Source of the DNA: JAJDXW01 sp965214795 | GTDB taxonomy: Bacteria > Pseudomonadota > Gammaproteobacteria > HK1 | Assembly (NCBI GenBank): GCA_965214795.1 | Contig: OZ243976.1 | Span: 3,906,001-3,970,000, forward strand | Reading direction: 5' to 3' | DNA: 64,000 nt | Shown: positions 53,316-61,715 of the stretch, one piece after another | How the letters are laid out: the number at the start of each line of letters is the position of its first letter | Position numbering within the stretch: position 1 is the first letter of the stretch | The notes under the pieces: generated by a model | The model's database searches: none | What the model was told of the DNA's origin: nothing | Seen by the model: the letters and a program-made list of their open reading frames with translations, nothing else | Translations under genes and position numbers: made by a program

Positions 53316-54200
53316 TCACCCTTCCTCGGACCGGGGCCATCGGCCCCCCGCCCTTCTCTCGATGATCCGCGACACCGCAGTGAATTCCTCCTCCGCCCAG
53401 CCGGCCTCCATGGCGGCCGCGAACGCATCGGCCGCCGCCTCCAGGATGGGCAGACCGAGGGACGCTTGGCGGGCGAGACCGCTTGCCAGGGCGGCGTCCT
53501 TGGCGCCGATGTACAGCCGGCCGCTGCCCGAGTCGCTTCCCTGCGCGGCATGCCGAGCGTAGTCCTCGAAATACTTCGACAAACCGATGCCACGCGCCTC
53601 GACGACGATGTCGATGAACGTCATCACGTCCAATCCGAGCCGCCTGCAAAGCGCGAGCACCTCGCCGGTAGCGGCGGCGTGGACGGTGCCTAGACCGTTC
53701 TGCAACGCCTTGATCGTGCATGCAGTACCGTCACCCCCGACGTAACGGTGGCCACGGCTCATCGTCTCGAGCACGGGAGCGATGGCGGCCAGGTCGGACT
53801 CGCGCCCCGAGACGGCGAAGAACACCTGCGCCTCCCGCGCCTGCTGCGGGGACCCGAAGATCGGCGCATCGAGATGGCGGGCACCGTGCGCCTCGAGCGC
53901 ATCGCGGACGGATCTCGCCACGGACGGATCGATCGTGGAGCAGTCGCAGGTGAGAAGGCCGGGCCGGGCGGAGGCGGCGATGCCGCCATCCCCGAGATAG
54001 ACCGTGCGCACCGCATCGCTCGACGGCAGGCACGTGAAGACGACCGGCGCCCGTCGCGCGGCCTCGGCAGGGGACGGGACGACCTCGATACCGGGTACCG
54101 TCGTGGCGGCACGACACGCAGCGCCGGCAATGTCGACCGCGAGCACACGGTGACCCGCGTTTGCCGCGTTGGTCGCCATCGGCAGGCCCATACGGCCCAA
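53316..54200 (-). CDS. 3-hydroxyisobutyrate dehydrogenase-like NAD(P)-dependent oxidoreductase, start unclear
   Basis: Beta-hydroxyacid dehydrogenases oxidise 3-hydroxy acids or reduce semialdehydes. The product has GRMGLPMATNAANAGHRVLA, DCSTIDPSVARSVRDALEAH, DAPIFGSPQQA, the active-site region IKALQNGLGTVHAAATGEVL and KDAALASGLARQA. The first start codon (TTG 54200) begins inside the Rossmann motif. The in-frame DNA just upstream encodes the missing SDIVFIGLG strand, but no ATG, GTG or TTG was found there. The gene may use a rare start or may have lost its beginning. Confidence 0.78.
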   Translation of the reverse strand: MGRMGLPMATNAANAGHRVLAVDIAGAACRAATTVPGIEVVPSPAEAARRAPVVFTCLPSSDAVRTVYLGDGGIAASARPGLLTCDCSTIDPSVARSVRDALEAHGARHLDAPIFGSPQQAREAQVFFAVSGRESDLAAIAPVLETMSRGHRYVGGDGTACTIKALQNGLGTVHAAATGEVLALCRRLGLDVMTFIDIVVEARGIGLSKYFEDYARHAAQGSDSGSGRLYIGAKDAALASGLARQASLGLPILEAAADAFAAAMEAGWAEEEFTAVSRIIERRAGGRWPRSEEG

Positions 54201-54697
54201 CCCGATGAAGACGATGTCAGATCGATTTGCGATCGGGACGGGTGGCCCGGGGGACCCGGGCCTTCCTGCCGCTTCGCGCCGATTCGCGGGCCGAAGGAGT
54301 CAATCGATGCGCCCGCACGAACGCAGTTCGCCCGGGCTCACGATCGTCGACGAGGTGCTCGAGCTCGTACATTTACGCGCCGCAAGGACCTGATGATGCC
54401 TCTTGCGGAATGTGAACCGGTCACGGACATGAATAATGCGTATGCCTTCGACTGTCAAGGGACTTGTACTGGCGGTGTCCGAGCCCGGGGCAGATCCATG
54501 GCATGGCGCCGGCTATCGACGCGAACGGCGAGCGATTCGGGGTCGATCCGGGCGGTCCGGGCGCTGCCGATCCCTCCGCCGGGGCGGTCCCGTCGCAGAC
54601 CGTCGTTGCGAGTGTGGCGTGCCGGGTTCGGAATCGTCCGGCCGACCGCCTCGCTGCACATGATTCGTTCGGCCGGACACCGGCCCCGCGGCCCGAG
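54201..54697. other. Non-coding gap between divergent dehydrogenase genes
   Basis: About 500 bases without a supported gene. The first 25 or so continue the reading frame of the dehydrogenase to the left. The GMC gene frame is open upstream of its chosen start, but the extra residues lack family character. No promoter pair or operator copy was seen. Confidence 0.4.
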
Positions 54698-56308
54698 ATG
54701 ACAGAGCAGGAAACATTCGACTATGTCGTCGTGGGCGCGGGATCGGCGGGAAGTGCCGTCGCGGCGCGTATTGCCGAGAAGAGGCGCCATTCCGTCGCGC
54801 TGGTCGAGGCCGGGCGCGACGATCCCTGGATCTGGCTGAAAATACCTCTTGGCATCGGGATCGTCCTGACCGGCGAGCGCGCAGTGCGGCGCTACCGGAC
54901 CGAGGCCGAGCCCAATCTCCTGTCGCGCAAAATCTTCTGGCCGCGCGGGCGGGTTCTGGGCGGAACGTCCACGATCAATGGCATGCTGTGGGTACGGGGG
55001 GACCCGGCCGAGTACGACCGCTGGGCGCGTATGGGGTGCACGGGCTGGGACTTCGGCAGCGTGCTGCCCCACTTCAAGCGAATGGAAACATGCATGCTCG
55101 GCCGCGAAAGGCTGCGGGGCAGGACGGGCAAAACCAGCATCGTGGAGTATTCTCCCCGCGATCCGTTATCATCGGCGTTCTTCGAGGCCTGCACGGAAGC
55201 CGGGATCGCCGCCAATGACGACTACAACGGCGAACGATACGAAGGCGTGGGCTATCTTCAACTCAACACCCGGCGCGGGCTGCGCCACGGTGTGCGCGAG
55301 GCGTATCTCCGCCCGCTCGAAGGGAATCGCAACTTGCGGATTCTGTGCGAAACGGCCGTGGAGTCCATCGCGATCGAGAACCGGAGAGCGACCTCGGTGC
55401 GCGTTCGCTGCAACGGGAAGGCGCGGACCATCGGCTGCCGGCGCGAGATCATTCTCGCCGCCGGTGCCATCGACACGCCCAGGATTCTGGAACTTTCGGG
55501 TATCGGAGATCCGGACCGTCTCCAAGGTCTGGGAATACGCCCCGTTCACGACCTGCGCGGCGTCGGCGAGGGGTTGCGCGACCACCTCCATACACGGCTG
55601 ACCTTTCGCGGCCGGCGGGTGGTGACGCTGAATGACATCATGCGCAGTCCTGCACGCAAGATGCTGTTCGGGCTTCGCTATCTGGTCTCCCGCAATGGTC
55701 TCATGGCAACCTCGACGGCGACCGTACATGCTCTCGCGCGGTCGGCGCCCGAGCAGGCCGCTCCCGACATGAAGCTGCAACTGCATCCGCTGTCGGCCCC
55801 GGATACCCGCAACCCCGACCGGGTGGAGCTCGATGACTTCACCGGCTTCGGGATTGGAACGTTCCCACTCCGGCCGGCATCGACCGGGTCGGTGCACATT
55901 GCGTCGCGCGAACCGCGGGAGCAGCCCAGGATCCGGCCGAACTACCTGAACCACCCCGATGACCTGGCCTGCGCCATCGCCGCGGTCCGACTCGCCCGCA
56001 GGGTGGCGGCGCAACCGGCCTTTTCCGACCTCATCGTCGAGGAGGTGCGCCCCGGTCCGGAGGCGCAGTCCGACGCGGAGATCGCCGCCTTCATCCGCGA
56101 GACCGGCACCACTTCGTATCACCCGGTCGGAACCAGCCGGATGGGCGTCGATGCGATGGCAGTGGTCGATCCGGAGCTGCGGGTGATCGGGCTGGAGGGT
56201 TTGAGGGTTGCCGATGCGTCCATCTTTCCGACCATGCCGTCATCGAATCCCCACGCGCCCAGCATTCTCGTTGGCGAGATCGCGGCGTCGCTTGTGAATG
56301 CCGGGTAG
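54698..56308 (+). CDS. GMC-family FAD oxidoreductase (choline dehydrogenase-like)
   Basis: The 536-residue flavoenzyme has the ADP-binding motif DYVVVGAGSAGSAVAARIAE at its start, GMC signature 1 (RGRVLGGTSTINGMLWVRG) and signature 2 (AAGAIDTPRILELSGIG). The catalytic pair is His475 in SYHPVGTSRMG and Asn517 in SSNPHAPSI. Members oxidise alcohols such as choline. ATG 54698 places the FAD motif at the usual distance from the N-terminus. It is the last gene of the island before the yejB permease. Confidence 0.9.
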   Translation: MTEQETFDYVVVGAGSAGSAVAARIAEKRRHSVALVEAGRDDPWIWLKIPLGIGIVLTGERAVRRYRTEAEPNLLSRKIFWPRGRVLGGTSTINGMLWVRGDPAEYDRWARMGCTGWDFGSVLPHFKRMETCMLGRERLRGRTGKTSIVEYSPRDPLSSAFFEACTEAGIAANDDYNGERYEGVGYLQLNTRRGLRHGVREAYLRPLEGNRNLRILCETAVESIAIENRRATSVRVRCNGKARTIGCRREIILAAGAIDTPRILELSGIGDPDRLQGLGIRPVHDLRGVGEGLRDHLHTRLTFRGRRVVTLNDIMRSPARKMLFGLRYLVSRNGLMATSTATVHALARSAPEQAAPDMKLQLHPLSAPDTRNPDRVELDDFTGFGIGTFPLRPASTGSVHIASREPREQPRIRPNYLNHPDDLACAIAAVRLARRVAAQPAFSDLIVEEVRPGPEAQSDAEIAAFIRETGTTSYHPVGTSRMGVDAMAVVDPELRVIGLEGLRVADASIFPTMPSSNPHAPSILVGEIAASLVNAG

Positions 56309-56704
56309 GTCGTCCGGGCCATCGGCGCGATTCTTCAGCCGGCCATGTGGACTCGACCGCAATATCCACCGGATTTCATCACGGCGCCGGCCACGGTGCG
56401 CGTCGTGAGGCGGGCCTTGCGCAGCGTGACCCGGCGGCGGCGGCTTGACAGGGAGGGAGCTTCGTGTGCGTAACCCATCGGGTGAAGGGATAGCGAATCG
56501 GCATCACGAAATGCGCCACCATGGATGCGATCGGGGTACTCGGATCGACACCTCCCGACCATCCCGGCGGTGGAGATTCACCAGCCGACATTCTGAATCC
56601 GAACGCTATACTCCATTTCCTGCCCACCAGTGATATCCGATGTCTGCCTGACGTGATGAAAACCGGTGAGACATGGCGGCTGAGTTGAGGGCGGACCGGC
56701 TCGA
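56309..56704. other. Island right junction before yejB
   Basis: The 396 bases hold no gene. At 56653-56676 is a stretch, GATGAAAACCGGTGAGACAT, resembling the ends of the 182-bp repeat element at 60110. No clear duplication of the yejA-side junction was found. Confidence 0.45.
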
Positions 56705-57811
56705 ATGACCGCCTACATCGTTCGCCGGGTGCTGTTCATGGTCCCGACCCTGTTCGGGATCATGGTCCTCAACTTCGTTATCGTCCACGTCGCGCCCGGC
56801 GGCCCGGTGGAACAACTGCTGGCCGAGCTCGGCGAGCCCGGCCTCGGTGGCGGCGTGGACGTCACGGCCCGGATCTCGGGAACCGGCGGCGGGGAGACGA
56901 TCGGGGGCGCCGGCGCCGACCTCACGACGCGATACCGGGGCGCGCGGGGACTCGACCCCGAGTTCGTGCGCGAGATCGAGCGGATGTACGGATTCGACCG
57001 CCCACCCGTCGAGCGCTTCTTCTCGATGATGTGGAATTACCTCCGCTTCGACTTCGGGGAGAGCTACTTCCGCGACCGATCCGTGGTCCTCCTCGTCGTC
57101 GACAAGATGGACGTGTCGATCTCCCTCGGGCTCTGGACGACCCTGCTCGTGTATCTCATCTCGATCCCGCTCGGGATCGCCAAGGCGGTGCGGGACGGAG
57201 CCCCGTTCGACGTGTGGACGAGCGCCGCGATCATCGTCGGCTACGCAATCCCCGGATTCCTCTTCGCGATCCTGCTCGTGGTGCTCTTCGCGGGGGGGAG
57301 CTTCCTCGACTGGTTCCCGCTCCGCGGCCTCACCTCCCGGAACTGGGAGGCGCTCGGGTGGTTCGACCGCGTCGTCGACTACTTCTGGCACCTCACCCTG
57401 CCCATTCTCGCGCTCGTCATCGGGGCGTTCGCCGGCCTCACGATGCTCACCAAGAACTCGTTCCTCGACGAGATCGGCAAGCTGTACGTGACCGCGGCGC
57501 GCGCGCGGGGGGCAACCGAACGGCGGGTGCGCTACGGGCACGTCTTCCGCAACGCGATGCTCATCGTGGTGGCCGGCTTTCCGAGCGCGTTCGTCGGGAT
57601 CCTGTTCACGGGCGCCCTGCTCATCGAGGTCATCTTCTCGCTGGACGGGCTCGGGCTCCTCGGCTTCGAGGCGGTGCTGCGGCGCGACTACCCGGTCATC
57701 TTCGGGACGCTTTACATGTTCTCCCTGCTCGGCCTCGTGATGCGGCTCGTCGGAGACCTCATGTACGTGGCCATCGACCCGCGGATCGACTTCGAGAGCC
57801 GCGAGGCATGA
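56705..57811 (+). CDS. yejB: YejB-like peptide ABC transporter permease
   Basis: The 368-residue permease begins TAYIVRRVLFMVPTLFGIMV and has the long periplasmic insert of the YejB subgroup (GGPVEQLLAELG, FVREIERMYGFDRPPVERFF). The ATPase-contact loop is YVTAARARGATERRVRYGHV. With YejA and YejE it imports oligopeptides. Its natural partner yejA is 23 kb upstream, across the island, and the YejB reading frame is intact. Confidence 0.92.
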   Translation: MTAYIVRRVLFMVPTLFGIMVLNFVIVHVAPGGPVEQLLAELGEPGLGGGVDVTARISGTGGGETIGGAGADLTTRYRGARGLDPEFVREIERMYGFDRPPVERFFSMMWNYLRFDFGESYFRDRSVVLLVVDKMDVSISLGLWTTLLVYLISIPLGIAKAVRDGAPFDVWTSAAIIVGYAIPGFLFAILLVVLFAGGSFLDWFPLRGLTSRNWEALGWFDRVVDYFWHLTLPILALVIGAFAGLTMLTKNSFLDEIGKLYVTAARARGATERRVRYGHVFRNAMLIVVAGFPSAFVGILFTGALLIEVIFSLDGLGLLGFEAVLRRDYPVIFGTLYMFSLLGLVMRLVGDLMYVAIDPRIDFESREA

Positions 57812-57851
57812 CCCCGTCGGGCTCCGGGTCCGCGCATCCCGGCGGCGGCGA

Positions 57852-58880
57852 ATGCGGCTGAGCCCCCTCAACCGCCGCCGCGTCGCGAGCTTCCGGGCGA
57901 ACCGGCGCGCCTGGTGGTCGCTGTGGACGTTCCTCGCGCTCTTCGCGCTGACCCTGTTCGCGGAGGTCATCGCCAACGACCGGCCGCTCGTCGCCAGCTT
58001 TCGGGGAGAGCTTCACTTCCCCACGGTGCGGGACTACCCGGAGACCCGCTTCGGCGGCGAGTTCGAGACCGCCGCCGACTACCGCGACCCCTTCGTCGCG
58101 GACCTCATCGAGGCCGATGGCTGGATGCTGTGGCCTCCGGTCCGGTTCAGCTTCGACACGGTGAACTACGATCTCGCCTCCCCGGCGCCGTCCCCGCCCT
58201 CGCGCGAGAACTGGCTCGGGACCGACGACCAGGGCCGCGACGTGCTCGCCCGAGCGATCTACGGCTTCCGGATCTCGGTGCTGTTCGGTCTCGCCCTCAC
58301 CCTCGCGAGCACCGTGATCGGGGTGCTGGCCGGCGCGGTGCAGGGATTCTTCGGCGGGTGGGTGGATCTCGTGTTCCAGCGCTTCATCGAGGTCTGGTCG
58401 AGCCTCCCGGAGCTGTACCTGCTCATGATCCTCGCGAGCGTGGTCGAGCCCAACTTCGGCTGGCTGCTCCTCATCATGCTCCTGTTCAGTTGGATGGCGC
58501 TCGTCGGGGTGGTGCGGGCGGAGTTCCTGCGCGCCCGCAACTTCGAGTACGTGCGGGCGGCCCGGGCGCTCGGGGTCGGCAACCTCACCATCATGCTCCG
58601 CCACGTCCTCCCGAACGCGATGGTGGCCTCCCTCACCTTCCTGCCCTTCATCCTCAACGGCTCGATCGTGACCCTCACCTCGCTCGACTTCCTCGGGTTC
58701 GGCATGCCTCCCGGATCCCCTTCCCTCGGAGAGCTCGTCGCGCAGGGCAAGGACAATCTCCACGCCCCGTGGCTCGGCATCACCGCCTTCTCGGTGCTGG
58801 CGATACTGCTCTCCCTCCTCATCTTCGTCTTCGAAGGGGTACGCGACGCCTTCGACCCCCGCAAGACCGGCCTCCCCTGA
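57852..58880 (+). CDS. yejE: YejE-like peptide ABC transporter permease
   Basis: The 342-residue permease has the YejE-specific periplasmic loop VRDYPETRFGGEFETAADYR and MLWPPVRFSFDTVNYDL, then LGTDDQGRDVLARAIYGFRI and the contact loop YVRAARALGVGNLTIMLRHV. A final LDFLGFGMPPGSPSLGELVAQG matches the family. ATG 57852 lies 40 bases behind yejB. The ATPase gene yejF, normally next, is absent here. Confidence 0.92.
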   Translation: MRLSPLNRRRVASFRANRRAWWSLWTFLALFALTLFAEVIANDRPLVASFRGELHFPTVRDYPETRFGGEFETAADYRDPFVADLIEADGWMLWPPVRFSFDTVNYDLASPAPSPPSRENWLGTDDQGRDVLARAIYGFRISVLFGLALTLASTVIGVLAGAVQGFFGGWVDLVFQRFIEVWSSLPELYLLMILASVVEPNFGWLLLIMLLFSWMALVGVVRAEFLRARNFEYVRAARALGVGNLTIMLRHVLPNAMVASLTFLPFILNGSIVTLTSLDFLGFGMPPGSPSLGELVAQGKDNLHAPWLGITAFSVLAILLSLLIFVFEGVRDAFDPRKTGLP

Positions 58881-58908
58881 CTGCCCAAACCCCGTCTCGT
58901 TCGGAGAC

Positions 58909-59038
58909 AGCAATTCTCACTTTGCTCGTCGGGTCCCGCTGCGGGACCGGCACGACCGTCGATCTGCCCCGGATCGAGTCGCAAGGAGAAGACCGCTTGC
59001 GGCTCAGGGTAAAGTCAGGCGCCAAAATGAGAACTGCT
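58909..59038 (+). repeat. 130-bp MITE-like element, copy 2
   Basis: Sister of 22619-22748. The ends are an imperfect inverted repeat: AGCAATTCTCACTTTG at the left, AGCAGTTCTCATTTTG on the opposite strand at the right (13 of 16 match). A GGTCCCGCTGCGGGACC hairpin lies inside. It stands where yejF would be expected and just before the Uma2 gene. Confidence 0.7.
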
Positions 59039-59059
59039 GGTTCGGAGAATCGTGGCCGC

Positions 59060-59995
59060 ATGGGACTATTCGGGAGTGCTAGCATTGCGGGCCCTGGTCA
59101 AGGCGAACGGAGATCGTCGGTGACTTCCCATGCAGGCTCGGATTCGCCGCTTCCGGACGTCCGGGAACCGACCCGCCCACCGTTGGCCGCCTCCTCTCCC
59201 CTCGCCTCGTCGCCGGCGCCGCACTCACCGGAATGCGGCCCGGCCCCGCCGCCGGCCGAGGCAAGGGAGCCGGTCTGCAACCCGGACGCCCCGGTACGTA
59301 TCGAGGTCGAGATGCCTCGCGACCTCTACGACCGCCTGACCAGCCACGACAACGCACCGCGGGGCCGCTACGACATGGCCACGGGCCGGGCGGAATTCGT
59401 GGCCGAACCGGGCATCGGCCACGAGTGGCGAGCGTGGGAAGTATCGAAGCTCTTCTGGCTGGTCGAGCATCTGCTGAGTGGTGAAGACCCTCCACCCGAT
59501 TTCCTCATCGCGGGGGCGACTCGTCTCATCAGTGACGACGGGGCGTTCGAACCGGATACGAGCCTCTTCCTGAACTCCGAAAACGCCGGGATGGCAGTGG
59601 AGGTCGAGGATTACCTCGATACCCGCAAGGGACATCCGGTGCCCGAGCTCGTCATCGAGATCGACCGCAGCGTCGGTTCGAAGCACAAGCTCGCACCGTA
59701 CTTCCGGATGGGGGTGCGCGAGGCGTGGACCTGGAGCCGCCGCGACGGCCTGCGCATCTGGGTAGCAGATCCGGCGGAGGAGCAAGGCCTCCGGGCGGTG
59801 GAGCAGAGCCGGATACTGCCCGGGGTCAGCCGGGGCGATCTCGACCAGCTTCTCGCCGGCCGCTCTCCATCGGCGGCCCTGCGGCGCTCGCGCATTGCAA
59901 GTCGGATCGCGCGAACCATCGCCGCACGCCGCAAGCGCGACCGAGCCGGACTCGACGTTCGGAACGCCCTCGCGGACGACCCTCCGTTGACCTGA
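59060..59995 (+). CDS. Uma2-family (DUF820) endonuclease-like protein
   Basis: From ATG 59060 the product is 311 residues. The first 85 are low-complexity. The rest matches the Uma2 family, which has a PD-(D/E)xK nuclease fold: RLTSHDNAPRGRYDMATGRA, then GAFEPDTSLFL (acidic residue) and VPELVIEIDRSVGSKHKLAP (ExD...K) followed by YFRMGVREAWTW. Function is unknown in most members; many copies occur in cyanobacteria and other genomes with mobile DNA. It follows directly on the MITE-like element. Confidence 0.8.
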   Translation: MGLFGSASIAGPGQGERRSSVTSHAGSDSPLPDVREPTRPPLAASSPLASSPAPHSPECGPAPPPAEAREPVCNPDAPVRIEVEMPRDLYDRLTSHDNAPRGRYDMATGRAEFVAEPGIGHEWRAWEVSKLFWLVEHLLSGEDPPPDFLIAGATRLISDDGAFEPDTSLFLNSENAGMAVEVEDYLDTRKGHPVPELVIEIDRSVGSKHKLAPYFRMGVREAWTWSRRDGLRIWVADPAEEQGLRAVEQSRILPGVSRGDLDQLLAGRSPSAALRRSRIASRIARTIAARRKRDRAGLDVRNALADDPPLT

Positions 59996-60109
59996 TCGGC
60001 ACTTCCACTCCTGCGCGAGACGCGGTTCGCAGTCGTGCAAATTGGCGGCCGATTTCGACGGATTCGCCGGGAGCCATGCGTCCGCACGGGGCACGGCGGC
60101 TCGCGAGTC

Positions 60110-60291
60110 TAGCCCGGAAAAATCACCGACTTTCGTCGCGAGGGCGCCAAGATGCCGTGGTAGTGGGCCGCACGGACCGAAAGACGCTGAAGGCGTAGTC
60201 GACACTACGTCGAAGCGGCTTGAGGGAGTACGGCCCGCTACCGCGAGCGGATTGGCGGCCGCAGCAGGAAGTCGGTGAGTTTTTCGGGCTA
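60110..60291 (+). repeat. 182-bp element with 24-bp inverted ends
   Basis: Left end TAGCCCGGAAAAATCACCGA (60110 on) and right end, on the opposite strand, TAGCCCGAAAAACTCACCGA match at 21 of 24 positions. The interior has no gene. The right end overlaps the stop codon of the glutathione S-transferase gene. Partial relatives are at 13212-13284, 11464-11492 and 56653-56676. This looks like a non-autonomous mobile repeat or REP-like unit. Confidence 0.65.
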
Positions 60292-60933
60292 GTACGCCAG
60301 GCGCCCCCGAAGCTCCTCGAAGGACACCATCACGAACCGCCGATAAGGCGCCCTTGCACCCAGCCGCGCGTACCACCGCGACAGGCTGGAGAGAGGCTCC
60401 CGCTCGATGGGCAGGTTGAAGTAGCGATAGAGGGTCGCGCCGGCCGGGATGTCTCCCATCGTGAAGCGATCACCGGCGACGTACTCGTGCTTCGACAGAT
60501 GTCGATCGAGCACCCGGTATCGGGCGATCACCCGGCCCCGCACCCGCGCGATCCGGTCCGCATCCTGCGCCTCGACCGGAGTGCGCACGGTGAGCCGGAA
60601 CAGCAGGTTCGAGTCTCCGTACAGATGCGCGAGCGCCCAGGCCATCCACTGGTCCGCTTGCGTTCGCTCGACGGGGTCCGCCGGCCAAAGGGTCCCGCTC
60701 GAATACCGAGCAGCGAGGTAGCGGATGATGGCGTCGCTCTCCCGGATCACCACCTCCCCGTCCCGCAGGGTCGGCACGCGGCGATGGGGGTTCAGGGCGG
60801 CATAGTGCGGATCGTCGAGTCCACCGCAGGCACCTCCGAGCGGGACGTGTTCGAAGGGCCGGCCCGTCTCCCCAAGGACCCAGAGGGCCTTCTGCACACT
60901 GTCGGACGTGCCCCGGCCGTAGAGGGTCAGCAT
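60289..60933 (-). CDS. Glutathione S-transferase family protein
   Basis: The 214-residue protein has a thioredoxin-like N-terminal domain (MLTLYGRGTSDSVQKALWVL, NPHRRVPTLRDGEVVIRESD with the cis-Pro and glutathione-binding Glu-Ser) and a helical C-terminal domain (DRFTMGDIPAGATLYRYFN). The N-terminal active residue is Ser or Thr in RGTSDS rather than Cys. The substrate is unknown. Confidence 0.9.
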   Translation of the reverse strand: MLTLYGRGTSDSVQKALWVLGETGRPFEHVPLGGACGGLDDPHYAALNPHRRVPTLRDGEVVIRESDAIIRYLAARYSSGTLWPADPVERTQADQWMAWALAHLYGDSNLLFRLTVRTPVEAQDADRIARVRGRVIARYRVLDRHLSKHEYVAGDRFTMGDIPAGATLYRYFNLPIEREPLSSLSRWYARLGARAPYRRFVMVSFEELRGRLAY

Positions 60934-60957
60934 GCCGCGGGCAGGCGGGCGTCCGGT

Positions 60958-61491
60958 TCAGTGGCGGTGGTAGGCGCGCGGGCGATCAAGCGAATGAACG
61001 TGCCATCCACCGGACCCGTGCCGGTGCCGGTCGGAAAGGAAGCGCGGTCCGGGAGCCGGCCGGCGGTGACGGAGGGTGCGGTACCCGTGACGATGTCCGC
61101 GATGCGCGTGACGTTGGGCACGATGCCCATGGCGGTGCAGGTGATGCCCGTGGGGGTGACGGCGGACGTCGCGGGAGTGACGGTGATGCCCGTGGGGGTG
61201 CAGATGGTGTCCGTGGGCATGCCGGTGGGCGCCGTGGGCATGCCACGGGTGGTGCGGCGGGGGAGCCGGCGCGGGGTGGGCATGGGCAACCGAGAGGAAG
61301 GCCACGAGCGAGCCGAGCGCGAACCACGCGGCCGCATCGCCGCCGCCGTGCCCGTGACGGTGCCTCCCTCCCGCCTCGGCGGTACCGGCCAGGGCGAGCG
61401 CGGCCGCGAGACCGAGCGCCGGCAACCCCTTCACGCAGGTGCCGATTCGAGACGGGCCACCTCTCCGCCCGCGGCTCTCTGCGATGTCCAT
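60958..61491 (-). CDS. Histidine-rich exported protein
   Basis: The 177-residue product from ATG 61491 has a signal-like segment (VKGLPALGLAAALALAGTAE, cut near AEA), a second hydrophobic stretch (AAAWFALGSLVAFLSVAHAH) and then about 100 residues made largely of His, Arg, Gly and Pro. HxH and HGHH patterns repeat throughout. It probably binds metal ions such as Ni, Zn or Cu in the periplasm. It belongs to no family I recognise, and repeat-rich GC DNA can mimic such a frame. The signal sequence supports a real gene. Confidence 0.6.
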   Translation of the reverse strand: MDIAESRGRRGGPSRIGTCVKGLPALGLAAALALAGTAEAGGRHRHGHGGGDAAAWFALGSLVAFLSVAHAHPAPAPPPHHPWHAHGAHRHAHGHHLHPHGHHRHSRDVRRHPHGHHLHRHGHRAQRHAHRGHRHGYRTLRHRRPAPGPRFLSDRHRHGSGGWHVHSLDRPRAYHRH

Positions 61492-61715
61492 CACACGCCC
61501 TCGTGTTCGGCTCCCTCGCATTCTGACCTTCTCCGCGTGGGAGTCAAGCGGCGAACGGCGGACCGATATCGCGGCCCTCGGTGTTCTGAAACTTCCGCGC
61601 AACGGAAGTTCATTGCTCGGCTTGCCATTGCACCCGATTCCAATGTTGCCACCGCTCGCGAGTATGCGGACAATCGCGTCGTCAGATGACCACAGGATGG
61701 CCGGGAGACCGAACC

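Noticed and set aside
52969..53721. Minus-strand frame ending at the start of the dienelactone-hydrolase-like gene
   Set aside because: It largely overlaps the hydroxyacid dehydrogenase in another frame, and the unique part shows no motif.
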